NCBI RefSeq assembly: GCF_017115085.1
Contig: NZ_JABXKJ010000145.1
Location: 1-32,690 of the forward strand
DNA: 32,690 nucleotides
Source: Nostoc sp. NMS7
GTDB taxonomy: Bacteria > Cyanobacteriota > Cyanobacteriia > Cyanobacteriales > Nostocaceae
Reading direction: 5' to 3'
A model generated the notes under the pieces. That model was not told the origin of the DNA. It did no database searches and saw only the letters and a list, made by a program, of their open reading frames with translations. This document shows, piece after piece, positions 1-7,267 of this stretch (positions are counted from its first letter, which is position 1; every line of letters starts with the position of its first letter). The position numbers and the translations under genes were made by a program.

Positions 1-144
1 CGTGTGCCTGTATTGATAAAGAACCGTTCTGCGGTGAGTAAGCGAGTGGTGTCAACCGTTGTTACTTCAATCGTTTTGGATGACACAAACCGTCCCATTC
101 CAACTATCAGTTCGTGACCCAGAGCAGTTTCTAGATTGTGCAAA
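1..144 (-). pseudogene. Interrupted pyridine nucleotide-disulfide oxidoreductase (mercuric reductase-like), partial
   Basis: This stretch, read on the minus strand, continues past the window edge. The visible peptide contains ELIVGMGRFVSSKTIEV and then LTAERFFINTGT. This is the segment of FAD-dependent disulfide oxidoreductases related to mercuric reductase that precedes the NAD-binding half. The N-terminal FAD-binding GxGxxG part is missing, because the reading frame runs directly into the terminal repeat of the adjacent insertion sequence. Inside the element the frame passes an ATG at 212 and stops upstream at a TAG at 222-224. I saw no N-terminal half beyond the far end of the element near 2020, so the insertion was accompanied or followed by a deletion or rearrangement. 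The family call rests on the motif pattern alone. The gene is almost certainly non-functional. Confidence 0.6.
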
Positions 145-192
145 TTCAGTATCGGCTCAATAAGTCGGGGTAGCGAATAAAAGTAAAAAGAC
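145..192 (+). repeat. Left terminal inverted repeat of the IS66-like element
   Basis: This copy pairs with 1972-2019 read on the opposite strand. Shared blocks are TTCAGTATC, GCTCAATAA and TCGGGGTAG, separated by single substitutions, then a less conserved A-rich tail. The length of roughly 48 bp is longer than typical IS66 terminal repeats, so only the outer part may be bound by transposase. Confidence 0.75.
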
Positions 193-262
193 TTGCTAAC
201 ATCCAATTTCATGAGAGTTAACTATATTCTTCTAACGCAGGCATTCTATTTGAATGCAAACG

Positions 263-1900
263 CTATATTATAAAGTTTGAGGATTGAGAGAATTTTTCTC
301 GAATAATAGTATCCAATTCGGGGATTTTACAAGAGAGAGAAATCCGGTCACGTATGTACTCGAAGAAGCTGATTCCCAATTTACGAGTAGTTGTAACAAG
401 AGACATAAAAATGTCCCACGCCTTAGTACCCTCATTCGTTTGAGTTGCGTAACTAATTTTGCGTCGCTGCACCATAGTCCTAGCGGCTAATTCCGCAGGA
501 TTATTATGCAACGGTAATTCTGGATGTGACAAGACTAGCAACAGTTCGGATTCTTTAGCTGCTGTTAATTTTTTTCGCTCATCTAATTGTTTATATCCAG
601 TTTCAGTACCAAATAGCTTCCAGAATTTAGACTTTAATTCCTGTTTTGTATCTGGGTTTGGGGAATCTCTGTAAGCTACTAATTCTCGGTAGTAATCCCA
701 AAATTTCCCTAAAAATTTGTCTAACGTTTGTTGATAAAAACCCACAAATGGACTTAACTTTTTATAATGTCTTGCTTCATGTACCCAACATAAAGCCAAA
801 TTATCTGTGATTAATTTGAATTGGGGTGCATCATCGCAGACCAGAAATTCTACCACTGGTATTTCAGATTGCTGATGATAGAACGCAATTGCCGCAGCTT
901 CTAAAACACGAGTGCGGTGTTCAACACCTAGCTTGCTTAAATACGTATCTAGCAATAAATTAAACTCTGATTGCGTAAAAACTGTATCTTGAGGCAATAA
1001 TTTAATTTGATTGTGCCACTTAGTTGGTACATTAAAGCTGATGAGCAACTCATAGGTAAGCTCCCCCAGAACGTATTCCAGCTCTTGTGTGTTTTGCAAG
1101 ACCCCAATTACGCTTAGTCGGTCTTTCTTCGCTGTAGTTGAGTAGACTGTGTAAAAGGGGTTACAAATTACATTTGTGGTATGATTTACCCCTTTAACAC
1201 GGGCACTTGTTTGGTCTATGTGTTACCAAGAGCTACTTTCTAACCCACATCTATAGACTTGATTAAATTCGGCTTCAAAATCGCCTGAGTTTTTAATTAG
1301 TAGATTTGATAAATAGCCTGCGGACATTGAGATGCCAATATTCTCCAAAAATTCCAGTAATTTACCTTGAGTCAGATTGCCACCATAATATAGGCTCATC
1401 ACTAAAGCCTTGATTCCTGGACCAAACTCTCCATCGTATCCAGGTGGTAAAGATGCTAAATATGTTTTTCCCTCACTTGGCGAGTAATATTTTTCTTTAC
1501 GGAATAATACGTTATCCGTTAAGAGTGAAATATCTTGAATGATTACCTGTTCGTAGCCTTTGAACTGTGCATCAGGCGGTAACTCACTCGATGGATAATC
1601 AAGAATTTCTGTCCGGTCTACTTTTATACTGTTATTTTTGCTACTTTTAGTATGTTTTTTTGGAGTGTGTCGTTCTTTCTCGGATGAATGATTACTCTTG
1701 AACCCTTTAGACTTATTGCTCTTTATCTCTGGTTTACCCTGTTCACCTTTAAGACGATTGTTTTCGTCCCGTAATTTTTGGTTTTCTTCACTTAGTTCTT
1801 TAATCTTTAATTGTTGCTGCTCTATTACGTTTAGCAGAATAGTTAATGTATGCCGCAATGATTCATCTGCAAACTTTGATGGGTCGATGGTTTGCAACAA
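263..1900 (-). pseudogene. IS66-like DDE transposase, broken by an in-frame TAA
   Basis: The frame starts at 1900 and stays open to 263 except for one TAA at 1223-1225 (codon 226), so it appears as 225- and 278-residue pieces in the same frame. The first piece has a leucine- and glutamate-rich coiled coil (about residues 15-55), then a basic Lys/Ser-rich linker, then a conserved globular part. The stop falls between SSSW and HIDQTSARVKG, where relatives usually have Gln, so one C-to-T change (CAA to TAA) explains it. Putative catalytic residues are Asp in HIDQTSAR, Asp in VCDDAPQF and Glu in NNPAELAAR, resembling the NNxAE signature of IS66 transposases. The second piece lacks the first catalytic Asp if translated from the ATG at 1099. 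Inactivity is inferred; readthrough has not been excluded. Confidence 0.8.
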
Positions 1901-1971
1901 TGCCTCTACTTGTTTTTCTGGAGATTACTTTTGCGCCATGTCATATATTTTACGACGCTATGTGCATCTAT

Positions 1972-2019
1972 CTACTTTTTATTTTTTCTACTACCCCGAT
2001 TTATTGAGCGGATACTGAA
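1972..2019 (-). repeat. Right terminal inverted repeat of the IS66-like element
   Basis: Read on the minus strand from 2019 this begins TTCAGTATCCGCTCAATAA and continues ATCGGGGTAG, matching the left copy at 145-192 with a few substitutions. It lies about 70 bp upstream of the transposase start, as expected for an IS end. Confidence 0.75.
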
Positions 2020-2328
2020 CGTTTTAGTAGAAGTTATACAATTCACACACTATTTAAACCTTTTTTAAAAGATCATTGCTTTTAAAAACAATTTCTCTTT
2101 GCTCCTCGTACTAATACTTTCACTACTAGATTTATGCAATTATATTGCAGTCTTCTATCGCAATTAGAAATTTTAAGTAGGTCGGGGTGAATATTTATCG
2201 TTAAGACAAGGCAGAAGCGAGGAGGCAGAAGGCAGGAGTGAAGAGGGTTATAGCATAGTTAATTTTTCTTCACATAGTTCGGTTTTTCTGAGTCGTTCTA
2301 CTTAATTAAAACGTATTTTTACTAAGTT

Positions 2329-2439
2329 ATACCAATTCTGTATGAAGATGCATAGAAAGAACCCCTCCCAACCTCACCAAAGTATCGCGGAGGTTGGGAA
2401 GGGTCAAAATAATGTGCAGCTTCACAGAGAATTGATATT
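2329..2439. repeat. MITE-like nested inverted repeat (about 110 bp)
   Basis: The outer arms are TATACCAATTCTGTATGAAG on the left and its imperfect reverse complement on the right (CTTCACAGAGAATTGATATT). The inner arms CCCTCCCAACCTC (2363-2375) and GAGGTTGGGAAGGG (2389-2402) can form a long GC-rich stem. Nested outer AT-rich and inner C/G-rich arms are typical of the abundant non-coding hairpin elements in Nostocales genomes. It carries no coding capacity. Confidence 0.7.
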
Positions 2440-2540
2440 ATTACAAATAGCTGCAAGTTTCATCCTTTAGGAGTAGTAATTAAACTCATGCTTTATTGAA
2501 AATAAATACTTGTCAATTTCGCAAAAATAATCGTAATCGA

Positions 2541-2735
2541 TCACGGGGCGATCGCAAGTTGCAAAACAACGCAACGATCCAGCATCCAGCCTTCATTTTC
2601 AATCAAACCAAGCACCTATACTCCTGGTTCGCCCATTTGAAATTGAGTTAGAAAAAAGCTGAACGATTTAATAGGGGTTCCAGGCTGTAATACGAATGCA
2701 CTCTCGTCCCGATTTTGGGCGATCGCATAAAAATA
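2541..2735 (-). pseudogene. Possible decayed protein-coding remnant, unrecognised
   Basis: On the minus strand, codons from about 2735 read a protein-like string that includes AIAQNRDESAFVLQPGTP, then SFSFFLTQFQMGEPGV. It then meets TAG at 2616-2618 and continues in frame as VLGLIENEGWMLDRC up to a TGA at 2541-2543. The composition (Trp, Gly, Pro, charged residues) looks like real protein rather than random sequence, and the TAG may replace a Trp codon. No start codon or homologue is recognised. This is a weak call based on appearance only. Confidence 0.3.
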
Positions 2736-2838
2736 GAGTTTTTAGAGCAGGGTGGTAGTTCAAGGTAAATTTAGGGGAATGGCTAAAACCGTCTGGAAGA
2801 TTTTGAATTTTTCCTTGGAAACAGCTTTTTTGGGTGAT

Positions 2839-3111
2839 TTAGAAACTGTCAACCAAAAGTTTTAGTTCTGCAATCATTCTATTTAAGGCTTTTTGGGCGG
2901 TTTTATAACCAGAAGCCTGCCGCCCCAACTTTAATTTAAATAAAATGCGATCGCGTATCGCCTCAAAATCCACAATGTTATGAACAAAAGTAACTGCGGA
3001 GCGTTCCTTCTGTGTGGAATTTTCTTTTTGAAGATTCTCTACTTGTGCATTAAGGCTTTCTAGTTCCTCGTTCACCGCAGGTGATGGTAGATGCTTGTTG
3101 ATTAACATCAT
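2839..3111 (-). CDS. Small hypothetical protein with predicted coiled coil
   Basis: This is an unrecognised 90-residue protein. Residues about 14-40 are rich in Glu, Leu, Asn and Gln and could form a coiled coil. The second half is basic and helical (DFEAIRDRILFKLKLGRQ) and ends in KALNRMIAELKLLVDSF. The start is supported by AAGGAAA about 8-12 bases upstream of two consecutive ATG codons; the second ATG is equally possible. It stands alone between repeat-rich spacers, with no operon partner. The codon pattern and a HIP1-like motif in frame are compatible with a cyanobacterial gene, but its isolation leaves real doubt. No function can be proposed. Confidence 0.45.
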   Translation of the reverse strand: MMLINKHLPSPAVNEELESLNAQVENLQKENSTQKERSAVTFVHNIVDFEAIRDRILFKLKLGRQASGYKTAQKALNRMIAELKLLVDSF

Positions 3112-3199
3112 CCCATTTTCCTTATTCCTCTGCTCGCTTTAGCATTTGTAGGGTTTTCAAATGTAAAGAAATATTTCGCCAACAGCATCATCATCGGAA

Positions 3200-3367
3200 C
3201 AGAAAACCGAGTTAAGCTTAAAAGCCTTATTAGATAAAGATTTTTATGATAACCAAGGTCATTGACACTCTGCTGATCGTCGAGTCACTGCTCAACGAGA
3301 AAATAAGGGTTTCAGCTTCTAAAAATGCTTGTATTGCTTATGTAATATCTCTTAACTCGGTTTTCTG
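3200..3367. mobile_element. Short element bounded by 17-bp perfect inverted repeats (IS remnant or MITE)
   Basis: CAGAAAACCGAGTTAAG at 3200-3216 is exactly repeated in reverse complement at 3351-3367. The 134 bp between them include, on the plus strand, a short protein-like run (LLDKDFYDNQGH, a stop, then HSADRRVTAQRENKGFSF) that may be the 3' end of a former transposase. I did not see an unambiguous target duplication. It is likely an internally deleted insertion sequence. Confidence 0.5.
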
Positions 3368-3408
3368 CATGAATGCTACTCATACCCCAACTACTACATG
3401 AGCCGAGG

Positions 3409-3650
3409 CTAATCGAGAATTTTGCATTCCTGCTCCATAAAACGCAGAAGCCTTTCCTCAAACTCAGTCAAATATGGGCGTTTAAATTCTCCCAAACACT
3501 TCAAAACTCCGTCTGCTGTTGCTTCTAGCTTGCCACTGTCCCGTAGCCTACTGATGCGTAGGCGTAGCCCCCCGTAGGCATCGCTTTCTTGGTTAATTTC
3601 TCAAAAGAGTTATATTGAGAAATTATTTTGACTACTTTTTGTGTCGTATT
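3409..3650 (-). pseudogene. Gene remnant split by a palindromic repeat, unrecognised
   Basis: On the minus strand the frame ending at TAG 3409-3411 reads DSGKLEATADGVLKCLGEF followed by KRPYLTEFEERLLRFMEQ, a plausible protein C-terminus of about 43 residues. Just upstream a palindromic repeat (3553-3584) interrupts it. Beyond that, a different frame reads KVVKIISQYNSFEKLTKK, which could be the preceding part shifted by the repeat insertion. No family is recognised and no start is present. Confidence 0.35.
3553..3584. repeat. Palindromic dispersed repeat (GATGCGTAGG...CCGTAGGCATC type)
   Basis: GATGCGTAGGCG on the left and CCCGTAGGCATC on the right form an imperfect inverted repeat around a C-rich centre. 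Sequences built from GTAGGC/GCCTAC blocks like this are frequent in Nostoc and Anabaena intergenic DNA. This copy sits inside a decayed coding remnant. Confidence 0.55.
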
Positions 3651-4088
3651 TAATCAACTTATACAACTCAACCATCAATCAGACTATCGTATATACTCGA
3701 TTTCAAACGTCTGGTTGTTACATTGACGATAATAAGACCAATTAGAAGCATTTGGAAAGCTTTTTGAGAACAAACTGTATAGTAACCAAATAAATCTAGG
3801 TTTGAAAGTGAACATTTTATCAAACAATATAATGTCGCATACATTGATTAATTTAACATTGCAAATATACTGATGAAATATCATCCCCAATGTACAGGTT
3901 AAGTTCATCTAATTTGGTATAGTATTAACCTGACAGTTAACAAGGGTCATCGGACTCTAAATTGTTCTTTTGCCGTTCGAGTAGCGGCTCTAAAAGAGTA
4001 AATGCTTGCCTTGTCGTATTATTTCTTTCCACAGTCGGAAGTTCGTTAACGACTTACCCACTCTAAGCGTACCCCAGCGGGGAAGTAA

Positions 4089-4150
4089 GCTACGCGTAGC
4101 CTCTCCAAGAGTTGCCTCTCGTACCACTAGCGTCTCCCTTTGGGAGACGC
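4089..4150. repeat. Cluster of palindromic repeats upstream of the operon
   Basis: GCTACGCGTAGC (4089-4100) is a perfect 12-bp palindrome. GCGTCTCCC (4130-4138) pairs with GGGAGACGC (4142-4150) across a three-base loop. Both match the style of high-copy palindromic repeats in Nostocales. The second could form a stable hairpin, but it lies about 240 bp before the sheath gene and has no T-run, so I do not call it a terminator. Confidence 0.6.
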
Positions 4151-4242
4151 TGCGCCAAGGGAAAAAAGAAGGCTTTACGCTGTGCTATTGCATTTGGCAT
4201 CTCCCCATCAGAGAAATCAAAATTTTAAAGAACTCAATAAAC

Positions 4243-4284
4243 TTCTTAGAAGCAGGTATCTAGTTCTTAGAAGCAGCTATCTAA
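4243..4284. promoter_or_regulatory. Two tandem 21-bp direct repeats upstream of the sheath gene
   Basis: Two adjacent 21-bp units begin TTCTTAGAAGCAG and end TATCTA followed by G or A; they differ at two positions (G/C at unit position 14 and the last base). Each includes TTCTTAGAA, which is nearly palindromic. They lie about 100-145 bp upstream of the first injection-system gene, the right range for an activator or repressor site. Regulatory function is inferred from position and repetition only. Confidence 0.4.
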
Positions 4285-4334
4285 TTTTAAGTAAATTGGG
4301 AAGAAAAATATTATCCAATTTGCATATTTAAAAG

Positions 4335-4350
4335 TTGACTATTTTGTCAA
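4335..4350 (+). promoter_or_regulatory. TTGACT-containing inverted repeat, possible promoter or operator
   Basis: TTGACTATTTTGTCAA has 5-bp arms (TTGAC/GTCAA). TTGACT resembles a -35 box 47 bases before the sheath start, but no good TATAAT follows at 16-18 bp (TTCTAA at best). It could be an operator or an activator-dependent promoter. This is weak evidence. Confidence 0.3.
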
Positions 4351-4386
4351 TTTGCAAGTTCTAAATGCTTAACCAGAGAATGAACA

Positions 4387-5994
4387 ATGCCTACACAACC
4401 AACTTATCCAGGCGTTTACATAGAGGAAATCCCTAGCGGTGTACGCACGATTACAGGCGTATCTACCTCTATCACTGCTTTTATTGGTCGTTCTTTACGC
4501 GGCCCTGTAAACGAGCCGATTACTATCAATAGTTATGGCGACTTTGAACGCATTTTTGGAGGATTGTGGCTAAATAGTACCCTTGGCTATGCTGTACGAG
4601 ACTTTTATCTCAACGGTGGTAGCCAAGCAATCATCGTCCGACTCACTCACTCCAAGTCTAAGCCGGCAGAAGGTGAAGCTCCAGCACAAGCTGAACCGAC
4701 AGCTAAGAAGGCACAATTAAATGTTAATAGTCTCAACTTAGAAGCAGCAAATGAAGGCAACTGGGGAAATGCTTTAAAAGTGCGGATTGAATACGTAGAT
4801 ACTAATGTAATACGTGACGCAGAGGCAAAAAAACTATTCAACATTACAGTTCTGGATAATAGTACAGATCAACAGGAAGTATTTCGGAATGTATCCGTGC
4901 TTCCGAATCACCCAAGACGAGTAGATAAAGTCTTGTCAAATGAGTCTTATTTAGTTCGATTTAGAAATGGACCTCTGCCAACAGAAAGACCCTCTGCTCA
5001 TGCCCAACCAGCATCGGATAAAAAGTTGTGGGGTGATAACGATACAAACACCAAAGCTGAAGAAAATAGCGGTGCAGATGGTGATGAACTTGATGTGAAC
5101 GACTTCACTGGGTCAAATAAGGAAGGAAATAAAGAGGGTCTTTATGCTTTAAATAAAGCCGACCTCTTTAATATCCTTTGTATTCCACCCTATAAAGCCG
5201 ATAACAATATAGATTATGACTCTTTAGTAGATTCATCTGCTGAATTTTGTAGAGATCGCCGCGCATTTTTTATCATTGATCCTCCTAGTAATTGGACTAA
5301 TAAGGATGTAGCAAAGAATGATCTTCAGAACATTGGTGAACCGACTAGTTATGCTGCTGTTTTCTTTCCCAGAATCAAACAGCCAAATCCCTTACGAGAT
5401 AATCAAATAGAAGAATTTGTTCCTTGTGGTGCGATCGCTGGTGTATTTGCTCGTACTGATGTTCAACGTGGTGTGTGGAAAGCTCCAGCAGGTACAGAAG
5501 CAACATTGACTGGTGTACCACAATTGAGTGTACCTCTAACAGATCCAGAAAATGGGGAATTGAATCCTCTGGGAATCAATTGTTTACGAACTCTGCCAGC
5601 TTTTGGTCGTGTGATTTGGGGAGCGCGGACGCGACGTGGAGATGACCGTCTTACCGATGATTGGAAATATATTCCGGTTCGCCGTTTTGCACTTTTCTTG
5701 GAAGAAAGCCTTTATCGCGGTACGCAATGGGTTGTCTTTGAGCCAAATGACGAGCCATTGTGGGCCCAAATTCGTTTGAATCTTGGCGCTTTTATGCATA
5801 CTCTCTTCCTTCAAGGAGCTTTTCAAGGTCGTAAGCCGGAAGATGCTTACTTTGTGAAGTGCGATAAGGAAACAACAATCCAAAATGATATTAACTTAGG
5901 AATTGTCAATATCATTGTTGGTTTTGCTCCTCTCAAACCTGCTGAATTTGTCATTCTCAAGATTCAGCAAATAGCCGGCCAAATAGCAGTTTAA
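4387..5994 (+). CDS. cis2: Contractile sheath protein
   Basis: This is the sheath subunit that polymerises around the inner tube and contracts to drive it through a target membrane. The N-terminus (PTYPGVYIEEIPSG, ITGVSTSITAFIGRSLRGP, SYGDFERIFGG) is the classic signature of phage-tail and eCIS sheath proteins (Afp2-4/Pvc2-4 family). The conserved C-terminal domain (about residues 385-535) includes RGTQWVVFEPND, LFLQGAFQGRKPEDAYFVKC and GFAPLKPAEFVILKI. At 535 residues it is longer than minimal sheaths; the extra length lies at about residues 90-260, a charged Asn/Asp/Glu-rich insertion that should decorate the outer surface. Only one sheath gene is present, whereas Afp and PVC have three. 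It is the first gene of the operon, followed 10 bases later by the tube gene. Confidence 0.95.
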   Translation: MPTQPTYPGVYIEEIPSGVRTITGVSTSITAFIGRSLRGPVNEPITINSYGDFERIFGGLWLNSTLGYAVRDFYLNGGSQAIIVRLTHSKSKPAEGEAPAQAEPTAKKAQLNVNSLNLEAANEGNWGNALKVRIEYVDTNVIRDAEAKKLFNITVLDNSTDQQEVFRNVSVLPNHPRRVDKVLSNESYLVRFRNGPLPTERPSAHAQPASDKKLWGDNDTNTKAEENSGADGDELDVNDFTGSNKEGNKEGLYALNKADLFNILCIPPYKADNNIDYDSLVDSSAEFCRDRRAFFIIDPPSNWTNKDVAKNDLQNIGEPTSYAAVFFPRIKQPNPLRDNQIEEFVPCGAIAGVFARTDVQRGVWKAPAGTEATLTGVPQLSVPLTDPENGELNPLGINCLRTLPAFGRVIWGARTRRGDDRLTDDWKYIPVRRFALFLEESLYRGTQWVVFEPNDEPLWAQIRLNLGAFMHTLFLQGAFQGRKPEDAYFVKCDKETTIQNDINLGIVNIIVGFAPLKPAEFVILKIQQIAGQIAV

Positions 5995-6004
5995 GGAGAA
6001 ATAT

Positions 6005-6475
6005 ATGCCTTCTATTTCAGGTAAGCGTTTTGACCCCTACAAAAACTTTAAGTTTGTTGTAAGAATCAATGGTAAGGAAGTGCTTGGGGTAAGTAAAGTC
6101 AGCAGTCTAAAGCGAACAACTGAGGTAATAGAACACCGCACAGGTGGCGACCCTAGCACTGTCTATAAGTCTCCAGGACAAAGTAAGTATGATGCTATTA
6201 CCTTAGAACGAGGTATTACTAAAGATCCTGACTTTGAAAAATGGGTAAACAAAGTCTGGGCGCTTGGTGGTAGTCCAGAAGTGTCTCTAGCAGATTTCCG
6301 TCAAGATATTATCATTGAGGTTCGTGATGAAGCTAGTAAGCCAGTGACTTCATATAACGTTTTTGGTTGTTGGGTTTCGGAATATCAAGCTTTACCAGAC
6401 CTGGATGCGAGTGCTAATGCTGTCGCTATCGAGTATATAAAGATAGAAAACGAAGGTTGGGAACGGGCTTCATGA
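6005..6475 (+). CDS. cis1: Inner tube protein
   Basis: This protein forms the stacked hexameric rings of the inner tube that the sheath expels. The sequence KRFDPYKNFKFVVRINGKEVLGVSKVSSLKRTTEVIEHRTGGDP is the hallmark N-terminus of gp19-like tube proteins of eCIS and phage tails, followed by YDAITLERGITKDPDFEKW and ending in IEYIKIENEGWER. The length of 156 residues is normal for Afp1/Pvc1. A strong AAGGAG ribosome site lies 6-8 bases before the ATG. Only one gp19-like tube gene is seen, so the tube initiator role of Afp5 must be filled by the same protein or by the 218-residue adaptor downstream. A stable hairpin overlaps its stop codon. Confidence 0.95.
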   Translation: MPSISGKRFDPYKNFKFVVRINGKEVLGVSKVSSLKRTTEVIEHRTGGDPSTVYKSPGQSKYDAITLERGITKDPDFEKWVNKVWALGGSPEVSLADFRQDIIIEVRDEASKPVTSYNVFGCWVSEYQALPDLDASANAVAIEYIKIENEGWERAS

Positions 6476-6498
6476 TTAACTAAGCCGAGTTAATCATG
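6471..6498 (+). terminator. Strong hairpin overlapping the tube-gene stop (attenuator or RNA-stabilising structure)
   Basis: CATGATTAACT (6471-6481) is exactly complementary to AGTTAATCATG (6488-6498) across a six-base loop, AAGCCG. The stop codon TGA of the tube gene lies inside the left arm. There is no clean T-run afterwards (ATTTAGTTG), so it is not a textbook intrinsic terminator. It is placed where partial termination or 3'-end protection would keep sheath and tube transcripts above those of the downstream single-copy components. Confidence 0.55.
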
Positions 6499-6529
6499 AT
6501 TTAGTTGTTCAACCAGCAGGAAATTAATT

Positions 6530-7267
6530 ATGCGATCGCTATCAGCCTCGGAACTGTTAAATATCTGGGAATGGGGACGTAATCAGCCATCTTGGTCTAA
6601 AGCAATCAAGCTACTAGCTAGTGCTTGTTCTGAAACCTCCATAGATATCCTTACTCAACTCAGTCTCGGTCAGCGCGATGCCATGCTGCTGACATTACGA
6701 GAGTGGACATTTGGTTCGCAACTAGTTAGTCAAGTGACTTGTCCAAGCTGTGGTGAAGTCTTGGAACTTAATTTTGATGTTGCAGATATGCGTGTAGCAT
6801 CACTGTCACTTGAACCAGTAGAGAAATATTGTCTTGAAATTGCTGATTATAAGGTGAGTTTTCGTCTACCAAACAGTTTAGATATGATAGCGATCGCTGA
6901 ACATACACAGCCAGAGATTGCCCAAGAGATTTTATTGGAACGATGTATTTTAGCAGCCGTGAGTGACGGTGAATGTCTGCCGTTTCAGCAATTGCCATCT
7001 GATGTGATCAATGCAATTATTACCCAGATGGCTCTGGTTGATCCTCAAGCAAATGTACCAATCGATATCTCGTGTTCCACTTGCAACCACCAATGGCAAT
7101 CATTGTTTGACATTGTGTCGTTCTTTTGGGCTGAGATTCACACTTGGGCATTTCGAGTTTTGCGAGAGGTGCATACTTTGGCTGTTAATTACGGTTGGCG
7201 TGAAGCTGATATTTTGGCGATGAGTCCTAGACGGCGGCAATTGTATTTAGAAATGGTGGCGGGCTGA
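6530..7267 (+). CDS. T4 gp26-like baseplate protein with two CxxC knuckles
   Basis: This 245-residue protein resembles the T4-type baseplate assembly proteins (gp26/gp51-like family) found next to tube genes in eCIS loci. The N-terminal helix-rich part (ELLNIWEWGRNQP) is followed by LGQRDAMLLTLREWTFG, then a first CxxC at C71 and C74 (VTCPSCGE) and a second at C182 and C185 (SCSTCNHQW). Together these could bind one zinc ion between a beta-rich insert. The C-terminal helix ends MSPRRRQLYLEMVAG. A ribosome site, AGGAAA, precedes the ATG by 7-9 bases. Its stop overlaps the next start in TGATG, so the two are translationally coupled. A role in hub or baseplate assembly is inferred from family and position. 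Confidence 0.65.
   Translation: MRSLSASELLNIWEWGRNQPSWSKAIKLLASACSETSIDILTQLSLGQRDAMLLTLREWTFGSQLVSQVTCPSCGEVLELNFDVADMRVASLSLEPVEKYCLEIADYKVSFRLPNSLDMIAIAEHTQPEIAQEILLERCILAAVSDGECLPFQQLPSDVINAIITQMALVDPQANVPIDISCSTCNHQWQSLFDIVSFFWAEIHTWAFRVLREVHTLAVNYGWREADILAMSPRRRQLYLEMVAG

Larger units (their letters stand above)
145..2019 (-). mobile_element. IS66-like insertion sequence with long terminal inverted repeats
   Basis: The outer ends are imperfect inverted repeats: 145-192 on the plus strand and 2019-1972 on the minus strand both begin TTCAGTATC, continue GCTCAATAA, then TCGGGGTAG, and end in a purine-rich stretch. About 40 of 48 positions match by eye. Between them lies one transposase frame on the minus strand. 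No 8-bp target duplication, the usual length for IS66, is evident: the bases outside are TGTGCAAA on the left and CGTTTTAG on the right, so the copy is probably old or its flank has rearranged. The left end lies inside an oxidoreductase gene. Exact ends are uncertain by about 4 bp, because the core could start at GTATC (149 and 2015). Confidence 0.75.
2020..2838. other. Repeat-rich intergenic region with a decayed reading frame
   Basis: No intact gene is visible. The stretch holds a short GGCAGAAG-type purine-rich repeat near 2208-2245, a MITE-like hairpin (2329-2439) and HIP1 sites. Between about 2541 and 2735 the minus strand gives protein-like sequence described separately. No terminator or promoter could be assigned with confidence. 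Confidence 0.5.
3112..4386. other. Long repeat-rich spacer upstream of the injection-system operon
   Basis: This 1.27-kb stretch holds no intact gene that I would defend. It contains a 168-bp element bounded by 17-bp inverted repeats (3200-3367), a decayed minus-strand gene remnant (about 3409-3650), a palindromic dispersed repeat inside that remnant (3553-3584), further palindromic repeats at 4089-4150, a 21-bp tandem duplication (4243-4284) and a small inverted repeat (4335-4350) just before the sheath gene. Short open frames here are made largely of repeat sequence. Confidence 0.6.

Noticed and set aside
150..212. ATG at 212 as the true start of the minus-strand oxidoreductase fragment
   Set aside because: The first 20 or so codons after this ATG lie within the terminal inverted repeat of the insertion sequence and do not resemble the flavoprotein family.
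1100..1222. Possible programmed frameshift between the two transposase pieces
   Set aside because: The start codons at 1900 and 1099 are in the same frame (801 bases apart) and the protein sequence continues across the gap without shift; only a TAA interrupts it.
3684..3908. Minus-strand open frame of 74 codons
   Set aside because: Cys/Ile/Asn-rich composition without domain character, no good ribosome site, and location in a repeat-rich spacer suggest a chance frame.
4006..4331. Two overlapping plus-strand open frames just upstream of the sheath gene
   Set aside because: Both are translations of the palindromic repeat cluster and the 21-bp tandem repeats; they show no protein-like conservation pattern.
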